A stretch of DNA of 64,000 nucleotides from Takakia lepidozioides (Eukaryota; Streptophyta; Takakiopsida; Takakiales; Takakiaceae): NCBI GenBank assembly GCA_030704615.1, contig CM060731.1, positions 8,866,001-8,930,000 of the forward strand. The letters are read 5' to 3'. Shown piece by piece: positions 11,824 through 23,981 of the stretch. Within the stretch, counting starts at the first letter, position 1; the number at the start of each line of letters is the position of its first letter. Position numbers and translations under genes: made by a program. The notes under the pieces are model-generated. The model was not told the origin of the DNA. It made no database searches and was given only the letters and a program-made list of their open reading frames with translations.

Positions 11824-14800
11824 TTATGCTTCGGTTGTAGAATTTGAGAGTTCATATTTGCTTTCATTGTTGAGATCGGCAGTGGGCAGCTCCTTGTACT
11901 TGTACCACCATGCTGCCAGGAGGAAGAATGCGAAGTTGAAGACGCTGAGGACGCCGAGGAACCAGTAGAAGTCGCTCAACCTGCTTCTGTTTAGTGTGAG
12001 GGTTTGCAACCATTCATGGGGGTGTTTGCCGTAGTGCCCTGTCACTGCGTTTACAGCGGAGACAACACCGCTGCTGAGAAAAAATCCGACGGAGATGGAG
12101 GCAAGATAGAGGGAAGTTCCCACGCTCTTCATGCCCATAGGTGCTTCGTCGTAGAAGAACTCGAGACATCCTATGTATGTGAACATGTCAGCGAGTCCAA
12201 AGATGAAGAATTGCGGAACTAGCCAGAAGACAGTCATCGGAACAGTGGCGGATGGGCTGTCAAGAAGTTGATGACTGCGAGCTACCTCAATCCGTGCCTT
12301 CTCTGTCAGGGCTGCAGCAGCCATTGCAACCATGCAAAGAATCAAGCCAACGGAAATTCTCTGAAGAGAAGTGATTCCTCGTGGGTGCCCAGTAAAACGC
12401 CGGGCGAATGGGACAAAGAATTTGTCGTATAAAGGGACTAAGAGTATCATCACTACGAGCGCAAACATGGTGAGAGAGGCAGGTGGAAATTCGAAGTGCT
12501 TTCCGAGTTTTCTGTCCATAGTAGTACCCTGTATGATAGAGAAGGTGGAGAGCTGCGCTTGGCAGCAGTTTTGAACGATTGTGCCAGACCATACTGCAAG
12601 CATCCGTACAATCTGTTTAGCTTCTTCCACTTGAGTCACTGTGCATAGCCTCCATCGGCCAACAACGTCTTTGGGGCCGTGGTTCAATGGTGTGATTGCT
12701 GCCTTGTCAAGAAACCTATCCAACACCCAAATATTGAAGGACATCAGTAATTTATACAGATTTCAGCTATCGTGAGACGAAGAATCAAGCAAGAATCAAC
12801 TGTCCCAAGCTGTAAGTTTCTCGTAGTGATAGGTCCCGGGCCTTAGGTGCACGACCCAGGTTGGGACCCCTAACTACTATGGCGCCTGATCAAATGTGCT
12901 CTCAAGTGAACTTGTCGTGAAATTCAATATATATACAGATAAGTGTTCGGTCGATACTAGTTTCCCTATCGTACTCAAAAAATGCTCACATTCAACTGCA
13001 AGTTCTGCATGTTCACTCCTTAGTGGTACCTGGATCATGTGCCTGGGAGAGAGTACTAGCATCTTCAAAGTTGAAAGTCAAAGTCTCACCTGAGTTGTTT
13101 GGTATGTTTGATTTTCTGGTAGCCCTGAGAACTAGTCTCATAGAGTAGACTTTCGTCGGTTGGAAGAGGCACACGAATATTTCGACATGCGGCCACCCAC
13201 ACCTGCGCTATGCGAGCGATAGGGCTGGAAGCTTCTGGTGGTCTGTTTCTATAGAGAGTGATACCACAAGCATAGCCTACCAACCCAAATACTAAGAATG
13301 CGGCAGAGATAGCCCATCCTATTGCTCGGCCGACGTTGTCTTGGATCCAAACCAACAGTGTGACGCCGAGGAGTGCGCCCACAATTAAGCTCACAAAAAA
13401 GTAGTTGAAGAAAGTGGCAGATTGTGTCCTCTCTTTGACGTCTTTTTCGTTGAATTGTTCCGCTCCATGGGCTGCCAAACATGGCTTAAAACATCCTCCC
13501 CCAAGACCAACTAGGTATAGCGCGGTATAAAAGAAGGCCAAGTCCTTTGTGGAAGCGGGTTCGCATGCAGCTGGTGGTAGGCATGCTGCAGGTCTCAGTG
13601 ACTTTTCTGATGCTGAGTAGGCTAATAAAACCATTCCCTGAAGAATGAGGCAATACTAGGTCAGTATCACTTGTAATAAACATTCATGATTCAAATATGA
13701 CCTTCATACTGAAGATATTTAATTGTTGCATTACACATTGACAGTCCTAACCTATATATATATCCCTGTGAGGAAACATTCCACGATGATGCTCACCTCA
13801 AGCGCTAGACGTAGGAAAGGTTCAGATTTTGGGCCTTTGTACATGTACTGACACACGTTCTTGATAATCACGTAGAGTGAGAGCTGGAGTTAGTTAAGGA
13901 GAAGTACGTAAGGTTCTCTCCGCAAGTTTGAACTTCGTCGACATCCCCATACAGCCATAAACATTCACTGGTCCACGTAAAGGATTGATTGAGTCCAATT
14001 GACAAATTATTTTCTTCTGTATCATCTGGATTGCACCTGGGATGACCTGTGCAACCTTCGAGGCGTGTGTAGAAAGTTCTCGAGCTATATACTTACGGAT
14101 ATATGTTATACGTTGGCATAGAACTCGTGACGTAATAGTAAGCAGTGATACTAAAATTCATTGAAACCCGCGTACATGTGTACTATCTCTTAGATGGAGT
14201 CTTGAGATCCGCAACCTGTTTCTCGCGTGGTAGCATATCAAAATGATCGTATCAATTGCACATAATTACAACAAACTGCATCCTAGTACAAATGATCAGG
14301 TCAGCCCAGATTATTTGAAGCTGGGTCCGTCGAACTTGTGCTGTTCATTGACAATCTTGTGCCATTCATAACAGACTCATATAGTCATCTGGATCAGAAC
14401 CACTCACCGCGCTTTCAATAAGTCCGAAAATGATGGCTGTCCAAAACTTTCCCAAGCAGGAATCCGCTATGAGTCCTCCCAAGACGGAGAGCATGTATTG
14501 GGTACCAACAAAGTTAGTCACCACGTTCGCTGCCTTGGGGATAGCGAAGTTCAATGTGGCGACCAGATATGTCACCAAATTAATCTGTACACCATAATTG
14601 GCTGTGATCTCGGACATGCATATCACTGTTGTAAATCCCCACAGCAGTCACAAATCATAAGTCATAGTTTGATCTCAAGTCAGGACGGTCTGTCAGGATA
14701 TCAGTCTGAGCATCAAGCTGGATGCCCAGTGCTCTCCCCATAAGCAGTTTTCTAACAGAGGGTGCGATATTGTGAAATTGGTTTGCACTTTTAGGTTAAA

Positions 14801-14984
14801 ACAAATCCAGAACAAATCAACCCAAGGATTGCAAGATTATGTCAGATCTCTGTTTCGATGACATACCGAAATTGAAAGGTGCTGTCTTCCAGCCACCTGT
14901 TTCAGCCTTGATTGCAGGCCTTCCCTTGTAGTCAACGGACCCATCCCCAACTGTCAAGTCGGCCTCGGCCACCATCGGTGCCAT
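11824..14984 (-). CDS. NPF (NRT1/PTR family) membrane transporter, four exons
   Basis: Exons on the minus strand: 14984-14867, 14625-14408, 13637-13090 and 12715-11824; phases agree and the product is 591 residues, normal for the family (about 550-620). NPF hallmarks in order: DYKGRPAIKAETGGWK at the N-terminus; the TM1-2 region INLVTYL; GGLIADS-LGKFWT; the loop PCLAAHGAEQFNEKD; a cytosolic linker ending near the RFLDKAAI motif at the exon 3-4 junction; then TM7-12 with FGLADMFTYIGCLEFFYDEAP and VGTSLYLASISVG (each part of the PTR2 signature). NPF members are proton-coupled importers or exporters of nitrate, peptides or hormones at plasma or vacuolar membranes; the substrate cannot be read from sequence. 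Odd: the TM1 ExxER/K motif is CMSEI here, lacking the first acidic and the basic residue. Splice donors are strong (GTATGT, GTGAGT, GTGAGA). Confidence 0.93.
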
Positions 14985-16235
14985 CTTTTGCTCCCAAACC
15001 TACAATACATACGAAACCAACAATATTGTCCGGTTGTGAGCTATAATATTCCCAATAAATTCAGTTCTAATACAAATCTAACATTTGAACTGATTTGTTG
15101 GCTTTCCAGCTCTAGAACTCGCAACGCATCCTCCACCACTGAACATAGTGTGTCGATGTGAACGATCTACGTACACATTTATGGCTCCTTTCACTTGAGT
15201 CATGCTTTAACCACGTACGACAGTCGTATCAAAATTCAGCTCGAGAAATAAGAAACATAATGTCGGACGGCGAGCTCATGTTTGACAGCGAGAAGAGTTG
15301 AGCCGAAGCCCAGCCTAAAAGTCTCTCAAACTTCAATCTGTGGAAGCAGTTCGTATATACATGTTTACAGCTCAGATGATGGGACAATCACCGCACCAAC
15401 AGTACTCACTCAACCATGGTAATAGCTCCTGCCCGGGTCCCTCTATCTATTGGACATATAACCCAAGTCCCTGAGATATTCTTATTGAACTGAAACGAGA
15501 GCGAATTTCCTAAAATCAGATATGAGATAATCATAATTACTCTTTTGGAAATTTGCATGTAGGGCCCAGGGGGCAAAGACTAAACTTGACTAAACTACGC
15601 ACATGATACTACACCAATAACAGGAATGCGGGTTACGGCTTCCACTAGAAACAACCTTGATACACTCTTCTCGGAGTGGGGCACTAGCACGAATCTGCGT
15701 GCACACTAGTTAGTTCTAGCAAAACCAGCAATTTGGACAGGCGTCTAGCATGAAATTTTTTCTGACTGGATCAAGTTGCTGCTCTGTCAGCTGCTGAAAC
15801 CAACCGCAGAAGAAATTCTGAAAGAGCATCTAGCAGAATGCACCGTGGAGCTTCTTAACAGTTTCTGTCGACCCAACCACTCAATATGTTCTTAAATCAC
15901 TTCAGCTTCTCTTTCTAACCAAAAGGCAAGAGTGAACTGGCGCATTGAAGTGAACGAAACCGGGACAAATTACCATCTTTTGGAGGTCCAGTAGATGCCG
16001 AGCCAAGAGTATTAAGCTCCACGGTGATCAGTGGCACATGCAGGATCTCTGCCTCTGTCTCTTTCTCTTAGACCACGTAAACACGTATTCTCCCTCTCTC
16101 TGGTCTCTTATTCACTCTCCCCCTCGACATGCTCACGAATCTGCTCGGAAAATGCAGGCTGTAAGTTTGAGACTCACTGGCAGCTGGCCCTTCAACCATA
16201 CAGATCTATGTATATATGGATCAGGAAAATATATG
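14985..16235. other. NPF upstream region, no gene seen
   Basis: Contains the NPF promoter just upstream of 14984 on the minus strand. No coding exon, repeat or terminal inverted repeat was found in this stretch. Confidence 0.5.
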
Positions 16236-16579
16236 TCAAGATTCTGTTGTTAATTTCACAACAGTTCTTGCGGTGGCTGCAACGACAGCAGCGCACTACC
16301 AGCAAAGGATCACTTCAGCCCCCGAAATGGAAGGCTCCAAATGTCCTTGTAAGGGTAGGAAAAACCTACTTACCCTGTTCACAACTTGCAGACCCACTGT
16401 GAAGACATTGTAATTAAAGTGATACCTGAGTGCTGGAAGCTGGCGATGTTGGATCTATTGGCCGATGGCTTCGACATCTCTGGCGGCAAAAGCTCTCTAC
16501 CCACTACTGTGCTCTTGTGGGGCCAACTAGCTGTCGTACTCACATGGGCTACGAGAGTACCTACCCCTACCAGCAGCAT
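16236..16579 (-). CDS. Possible small secreted peptide (two exons), speculative
   Basis: Read on the minus strand, an ATG at 16579 opens a hydrophobic start (MLLVGVGTLVAHVSTTA) that looks like a signal peptide, followed by a short polar, Ser/Lys-rich stretch. A donor (TCAG before GTATCA) ends the block at 16426, and an acceptor (TTGCAG) opens 16276-16236; phases agree, giving 65 residues. There are no cysteines in the mature part and no family resemblance. The open frame extends upstream of this ATG without a stop, so the start is uncertain. It may be chance. Confidence 0.2.
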
Positions 16580-19188
16580 TAGCTTCAAGAAACCCGTTGG
16601 TGCCAACTGCTCTACAGGACTGTGGGTACTTCGGGGCTCTTTCCATGTCTACCCATGACCATGAACAGGGCGGTGCACCACCCCCATCACCCCCTTGGAG
16701 GCTTTCCATACTGTGTATGGACACTCTTGACCTGCAGACGGCTGTCAATATGCTATGCATTCAGATGAACACTACAGCCATCCACTGCTAGATCAAGTGC
16801 ATCTTAATCTTGCATTGCCGTGTCTTAATTTCTCTCATGCAAAGTTGTGAGCTTATTACGAAAATAGATCCTACCAATCGTTTGGAGCTATGGTTAATGG
16901 GTCAACCATTGCTCTGAATGCAACTTCACAGTTTTTGTCAAATCTTCTCTTAGAACCCAGGATGCAGCTACAATTTCCTTGTGAATGAAGACGTTGCCAA
17001 GAGCGATTTTGCCCTTTAAAAAGGAGAAGGTTGCTCGGTCCTACACTGGAGCGTGTACACGACCGTCCTGTACCCCCAGTGGATCGAACGGTCGGATCAC
17101 ATGAACAGAGCTATACAGTCAAGTACAGACGGCCTGTGACGCCAAGAACGTGCACAAACAACGTTCAAAGGTCTCAAAAGGAAACACACCTCAGGGCTGC
17201 AAATTGAAGGGAAAAATTTGCCCATTTTGCCCATAAAATTTAAGTGGGCGGCAAGGGCTCCTACTATTATCTTATGCGCATATGGTAAATGATCATGGTA
17301 GTTGTAGTGTGAAAGAGGTTTTGGTAAGCTGAAAAGCTGCAGACATTACTAGGATAGACTGGTTAACAGCTACTATTCAAACATTAATCTTGAATATTTA
17401 TATGCAAATTCATGTTTCCCGCTCTAATTATTCAGTTTCAAGGAAATGCACAATTTCAGCAAAATGGTGGTTAAACAAAGAAGGGCAGATCCTTTCGAAA
17501 TGTCATTCACTGTAGAAGAAGGGCACGTATTTTAGAGGCCAGTCATCCCAAGGTGAAAGGTGGCCCTAAAAAAGGAAGGCGAGGTCGCCTCAATTTGCAC
17601 CCCTTGTAGCAACAGCTCACGGATCGGCTCGTTGAGGGGAATAATCAACCTTGAAAGACACTTGGGTAGTCACTAAGGACTCACAATTCCACTGCAGCTC
17701 TGAACCCCAGCTCCAAAGCTTTACATGGTGGACCGTTTTCAGTTGAGGCAGAGATTCACCTCCATTCAAATACCAACAGCACCGTATGATACATATGGAA
17801 ATTCACAACCAACACTACTTCCGACTTACAACATGTAGAAAAACTCAAAGCACACAATACTATCTAGAACAGCAATTAAAAGATTCAGGCAATCAAAACA
17901 CACGATGGTATCATAGCACTTTACACTACTGCAATTCCACCATAAGGCATCGACATACAAAGAAGTTTTCAGCACCTCAAAGACTCTCTGTAGTAAGCCT
18001 AAATAGTATTCGTAGTAACGATTGCTCGGCGCTGGCGGGAGTCTAGTAATTCAAAATAATGCTGTCACTATCCATCCGTAAATAGTACGCAGTAGCAACA
18101 CCTTGGCCAAATGCATGTCAAATCCTAGTGTAACCTAGTTGGCCTCTGACTTAGATATTCCGTCATGGAATAAATCAGTGTAACTAGTAACTCTTGATGA
18201 CTTGCAGTAACATGGTCACACTGCGATTTCTACCAGAAAAAACAACACAACAGGAACGTACTTCGTCAATACACACCTCAAGCTCCTCTAGCTGAAGTTG
18301 TCTGACAATGCATCCTCATCAAGCAAGCTTTTTGCTGTGCGTCCGCTCCAAAATTGCAATCCGAGGCTTACAGACACTTCACTTTATGAACTGACAATCA
18401 CCCCTTGGGTTCCTTTGAGTTGAAATGTCCTACTCCCTCCTTAGTCCCTCCCAGAGGAGGAAACTCAACACACATCAGTAGACAGGAGGGCACTAGCTAA
18501 CAAGCTTAGTGACCTCCCAGTGGAATACAAAGCCAAGCAACAAAGTCCTATGTAGCTCAAGCTTCCGGAGCAAGCTCACGAGAGCAACTTATTATACGAG
18601 CGACAGCCCCCTGGTTTTTAGGCACACTTCCGGAACCCGCTCAGGTGGCTGGAGCGATCCCAACCGTTCATCCTTGCTTACCACGTCATCAATTTTTTAA
18701 GCAATTTTTTAAACGATGTAACGGTTGCCTGGGCCTAAGCTCTTGTTTTTTCATCCAGTTGGCATCGTCATCAACCACGCAAAGCACTTAACATCCATGA
18801 CCAGGTCTTTTGTTGCGCCATGTGGCAGCGCCTCGTTTTACCGTATTTCCTGTCTTGTCTTTTCTTTTTGAAGAAAAGGGGACAGAGGCCCTGTAAATCA
18901 AGTTAAACAGCCCAAAACGGTGATGGGCTCTCTTGCTTTGGCAAAACATAAGAGGAAGGTAAGAGTAAGGAGCATGACTCAGCACAACACACCAACCGGA
19001 GCCTTGACACGGTGTAAGGTCCTTTGACCACATTTTCTCCCTTGATTTCAACATGTTGCAAAGTCTCTGTCTACAAGAGAGCCAACAAAAACACGGCCAG
19101 GCCGGGGGCTACAAGAGGAAGGTCAGTTGGAAGGTTTTTAAGAAAAAATTATCACATCATCTGAGCCCATGCCAAGCCTAGCTTGCTG
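16580..19188. other. Intergenic DNA, no gene seen
   Basis: Read on both strands without finding a convincing gene. Near 18876 the motif GGGGACAGAGGCCCT occurs, shared with 39137 (reported separately). Confidence 0.45.
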
Positions 19189-19422
19189 CTATGCGGCATC
19201 CACCAGACTTCGAGACATCCGCAACAGTTTCCTACTTGTGATCTCCTTTCCTGCAAAGAAAGATCCAGGAGGAAAAGCGAATCCCGGAGTAACATATAGG
19301 CCCTGATGCTCGTTGAAGAACCTGCGCCAGAGGGGCTCGAAAGGTATATCGGCTCGCACTAGGAAAAGGAATGCGATCCTTGGTGGTACGGGTTCCAATG
19401 TGGCATCAGACGCATCTCTCAT
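19189..19422 (-). pseudogene. Fragment of a GT14 (Core-2/I-branching type) glycosyltransferase gene
   Basis: The minus-strand frame encodes PPRIAFLFLVRADIPFEPLW then RRFFNEHQGLY, matching the start of the plant DUF266/GT14 domain, where a similar block reads roughly AFMFLTRGPLPLAPLWERFF. After GLY the family normally has about seven more residues before the proline-rich turn; here it jumps to VTPGFAFPPGSFF, so a short deletion is likely. The frame stops soon after ITSRK, and no further GT14 exons were found on either side. Full-length GT14 proteins are about 350-450 residues and sit in the Golgi. This is a captured or decayed exon. Confidence 0.6.
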
Positions 19423-20479
19423 GAGAAGCTGGGTGTGGGTGGATTGGTGTCACAAAGGTGTCAAGTGTCCACCTTGCTGCCGAAAGGCAGTAGCCTTGAA
19501 GAGACACCATAGTTTACACTTCCTTGGGCAGGCGTCAAATATCAATATTATGCTCATGTGTACTACACTAACGTCTTTGCATGAGATATCCATTCTGAAG
19601 TAAGAAATTGAAATGTATTTTGTCCGCGAAGCTATTTTTTTAATTTACAACTTTCTTCTTGTTTCAACAAAACAACCCTCCATAAAGTCAAGTAGTCATG
19701 TAGTATATGAAGGTAATCCTTATGATTTGCTGGTGAAATGATGTCGTTTCTGATATTATAATATTAAAAGTATTATTTAAGTATTGAATATTTCCCTTTA
19801 TGGTATTCCTTGTGGCACTACAAGGATTTTAATAATTCCTTCCCAAATTTCTTATCCCTTTTCTATGTTTTAAAGAATATGAACACATTCATCATAGACC
19901 ATGTAAGTGACCATATTGAGGCAAGAGTACACAGTCTGCCTATGACTTGTATTTCGTTTGCAAACACATTACCCTTATAACCATAGATTGGGCTTGCATG
20001 AGCTATTTTTTCCTCCTAATGCCAACTTGTGCTCAGTGATACCAAACCCCAATCATCTTATGAGTTCTTATTCACAAATTGTCTTTAAAAATAATCAAAC
20101 CGTTTGCCTCATTAGCCTTGTCTTCCAAGTTTCCAAAGACACCCCAAAATGTTTTTCTTGAATGTCACACTTTCAAACTTGGATTGCTTTCAGATTTTTT
20201 AAGGAAACCTCTTGTCTCCTTAGAACAGGTCAAACTTAAAGATCCCACATCGAATTGTGGTCGTCTCGATCAAATTGTATGTCGGTTTTATGTCGCCGCA
20301 CCAATGCACATGGTTGTCTTGCTTTGTTGATCAAATGAACATTTTGCCTCCTGATCAGCCTACCGTCGTACTGACTTAATAATTAATTTTGTACAATATC
20401 TGTGTAAACTCAAACACAAGAGGAATTGATCGCATTTAGTTTGGGAAGTCGCAAACAACAATAACTTACTGCGAGTGTA
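19423..20479. other. AT-rich intergenic DNA
   Basis: AT-rich, with no gene, terminal repeat or RNA gene recognised. Confidence 0.5.
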
Positions 20480-21780
20480 AAGACCATTGTTGTACTGGTA
20501 TCAGGTTTAGGACATACCAGACTACCAAAACTTTCATACCAGTCTAGATATATTTTTTTCCAAATACTGGTATGAGTATGAGTATCATGACCACAATATG
20601 AGCTGGTATGAGATATCAATTCTGGTATCATTCCAAAGCCATCATTGAATAACAAGTTTATCAAATAGCAAGTATCAAGTGAAAAAATATATAATACAAT
20701 AAAGAAATAAATATACATAAGTACATTTAATATGTAGGCATATGTACACATAAAGTAGTATAGTACACATACTAGAGTAAATGAGGAAGAAACCCGGGTA
20801 GTACTGGTCTTATGGCTGGTCCTGGTATATGGCCAAGTATTTTCCCAAATGATACAAGATATACCTGTGCACCAGGCAATACCCTATATACCGGTACAAC
20901 ACTGGTAAAGACCAAAAAGAATATTAAAAATTAAAGACCAGGTTGAAACTGGTAGTGTATAGCTGAAGGACTGGTATATGCATTGGTATTAGATACCAGA
21001 CCAGTCTGGTATCATTTGGGAGAATACTTGGCCATATCTCAGACCAGACCAGGCGGGTATCAGTTTTTCCATACCAGCCACAATACCAGTACTCCCCCGC
21101 CGTCTTCCTCATCTATTGGTATGTGTATTATACCAATTTATGTGTACATATGCCTACATGCTTGTATTTATGTATACTTACTTCTTTATGTGTATTGTAT
21201 TTGTTTTCACTTGATACTTGCTAATTGATAGACTTGTAATTCAAGATGGCTTTGGAATGACACCAGAATTGATATCTCATACGAGCTGATATTGCGGTCA
21301 TGACCAGTGTTGGTCTGGTATGGGTATCAGACCCGAGTATCAACACTGGTATCACGGACCATACTAGCTTGGTCTTAAGTTCTACAATACCAGGTCATAT
21401 ACCAAACCTAGGCTGGTATCCGTATTCTCATACCAGCCACAATACCAGTACCCCCCACCATCTTCCTCATTTACTCTAGTATGTGTATTATACTAGTTTA
21501 TATGGACATACATGTACTTATTTTTATTTACTTTATGTTTATTTGTTTTCACTTGATATTTGATAAACTTGTAAGTCAAATGGCTTTTGAATGATACCAG
21601 GATTGATATACCATAACAGCTGGTATTGTGATCATGATACTCATACTCATATCAGTATCTGGAAAGAAATACATCCACCATTATATAGACTAGACTGGTA
21701 TGAAAGTTTTGTGATTGGGCTGGCTCCCCCGCCCGCCACTGCGCGCGGTCGCCCAGCTAGGACCAGTATGGTATGATACC
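20480..21780. repeat. Foldback repeat with three copies of an about 300-bp unit
   Basis: An arm at about 20560-20870 is the inverted complement of about 21005-21330, separated by about 140 bp. A third copy in the orientation of the second lies at about 21420-21680. Shared landmarks are a TTCCTCAT block, GTGTATTATAC, TTTTCACTTGATA and GGCTTTGGAATGA. All copies and the spacer are dense in CTGGTAT/ATACCAG heptamers, which are themselves complementary. No ORF. Best read as a foldback-type DNA element or a rearranged tandem repeat. Confidence 0.8.
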
Positions 21781-22335
21781 AAACCAACACTGCTCATGAC
21801 AGAGGGCACTTGCCCGAAAACGGCAATCTAATGGTGCTGGGTCCAAAAAAGTAACGCAGCTTACTCCACATTTGGCTCAGCCCGGTAGAATTGCTGCCTG
21901 CCCCGCCTTAAATCTGCCTCCCGCCCGGCACTTTTGCCAATCATACCAGGACTCCGCCAGCCAACCACTATACATTAGATTTGGGAGTTAATGAGATATG
22001 ATGTCCTCGGTCAACACGCCAAGATTGTGATTGAGCAAGGGCTACCATGGGGCTATCTCTGCCGGGGTCTCCTACCGTCCCAACCGTGGAGTGTCAACCA
22101 ACCAGTCTTTGTAAAAAATTCCGTCGCCCTGCCAGGGTATTTAACAGCCCCCAAAAAAAAAATGTACTTGGCAACCATAAGGTGAACCTAAGGTGAAGTG
22201 GCTCTAAGTTTAGCCGGCTATGGCTGACGTATTTTCTCTCTTTTTCTTTCTCTCTCCCTATTGCACTATTCCCTCCAGAATTTGGCCATGCACTTGTTAG
22301 TACCATTTGCCATACTTGTAATAAACAAATTTTAA
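21781..22335. other. Intergenic DNA, locally GC-rich
   Basis: No gene recognised. GC-rich patches around 21720-21760 and 21890-21960 contrast with AT-rich flanks. The TTAA at 22332-22335 is the left flank of the next element. Confidence 0.45.
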
Positions 22336-23344
22336 CCCCTAAAGGACGAAGCTACCCAAACTCGGTCGGTTAGATTTAGAAAAGTGTCTGGTTGTTACTG
22401 AGGTTGAGCCTGATTTGGCATGTTTAGGCTCATTGGATAGGTAATCGCGTCAGCTATGAGGTGGCATTTTCCAATTCGTCATTGGGCCTGACCCCATCCA
22501 CGTGGAACACCTAGAGTTTGCCACACTCCCGGTTTTCAGCCCCATGTTGGGCAGCTAACCTGCCCTCCATCCTACGTGTCAACTAAGGTCAGGTTAGGGA
22601 GAATTTCCACGCACCCCCACTTGCGCAGGGTGGCACGTCTCCCAACACCCTTTATTGCGCCCCATCCACCCTAAAGCGCCCCCCATTGGCAGGCAAAGGC
22701 AAAGCCCACCCCCCCTCCCCACCAAAACCCACATACCTTAGGGCTCCTGGCCAAAAAGTATAGGCAAACATAGGTGCACATAGAGAAGTCATGGGTAGGG
22801 GAAAACATCATATGAAAAGAAGCTCTGATTGGTACACAAACCTGCCCACTACAGTTCAACCCGGAGCGATTGACAAATCAACGGTTCAGATCTTTTCACC
22901 AAATTTTCTAATACGGTTTTGTGCTTGCCCCTTTGAAATTGGGAAATTTGACCCCCCAAATTGGCCATACAAAGCAGCCCACATGAGAACATATCAGAAA
23001 AATCTGACATTTTCAGCGCAGGTGTCTTACCTGGCAGGGTACAAGATTCTGGTTTGTGTCATGTCAAAAAAATTCACAGCTGGGAAATTCGATAAGAAAA
23101 GCTGTGTTTTCTTACCCCCATTGTAAATAGGAAATTTGTTTTTGGCCCAACTTTCCACTATAATCTTGCAATCCGGCAGGTCGATTTGGACCAGACTTTT
23201 TGTGGTCATAGCTGGGGTAGGTAGGAACATATTACAACGGTCAGTTTTACAGGGCCTGAGGAAATCTCAAGATATAAAATATTTAGTGGGGAAGGGTCAA
23301 TTTTTTGGGGGTGGACCCAAAAATTGGGGTTAGTCCTTTAGAGG
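22336..23344. mobile_element. Candidate non-autonomous DNA transposon with TTAA target site
   Basis: The left end starts CCCCTAAAGGACGAA; the right end, reverse-complemented, starts CCTCTAAAGGACTAA, so 13 of 15 terminal bases match. TTAA flanks both ends (22332-22335 and 23345-23348). Length is 1009 bp with no transposase ORF. TTAA duplication with ends beginning CC fits the piggyBac superfamily, which is uncommon in plants. Other superfamilies with 4-bp sites, or a chance TTAA, remain possible. Confidence 0.55.
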
Positions 23345-23581
23345 TTAACATCCATTCATATGTTGCTAAACTATAATATGCTTAACAAACAAGCCACCAT
23401 ATGTGAATGCTTGTTGTTTAATGCTTCGATGAGCTACATTTTGAAAAATCTGGAATACGTAATATTTGTAGTCTCTATCTAATTCATGTTGCTACATTTT
23501 CTTGCTCATTTTGCTTTGATTCTACAAGAGGTTCAAATTGAAGCTAGTAGCAAAGCATGGATAAAATGCTTATACACATTA

Positions 23582-23978
23582 GAGCATCCCCACCCTACAC
23601 TGAACCCAGCACGCCAACGGAACATGAGGGTATGGTGGGCGGAAACGTCCCCCACCCACGCACGGAACCCTATATCCTATGAAAAGCGCGCACGCAATAT
23701 CGTTCCGTGCATTGAACCCAAAGTGTTGTATTATGTGCACAGAAAATAGGCCCCTGAATCCAAGTCAACGCGACCAAGCGCGTGCGTGTCAGCATCTTGG
23801 CGGAGACCTTGCCCCTTCAGCCAATGGGAGACAGGGTGCGCGTGGATAGCGTGGGCGATTCAGGGACAAGGGTGTGCGTGAGTCGGGCTGCCGCGCCAGA
23901 GAACTCACCAGGCACTGAACTGATGACACTATCTTTAGCGTTACAGGGAGTTTTTCGGGCTCAAGGGTGGGGATGCTC
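23582..23978. mobile_element. Tourist/PIF-Harbinger-type MITE, 397 bp
   Basis: Perfect 15-bp terminal inverted repeats (GAGCATCCCCACCCT and its complement) are flanked by TTA on both sides (23579-23581 and 23979-23981). TTA/TAA duplication and ends starting with G-AGCAT are typical of PIF/Harbinger-derived MITEs. There is no internal coding capacity, so it depends on a transposase elsewhere. Confidence 0.88.
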
Positions 23979-23981
23979 TTA

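Noticed and set aside
22791-23126. 111-residue plus-strand ORF
   Set aside because: Falls inside the TTAA-flanked element and has no recognisable domain or composition of a transposase.
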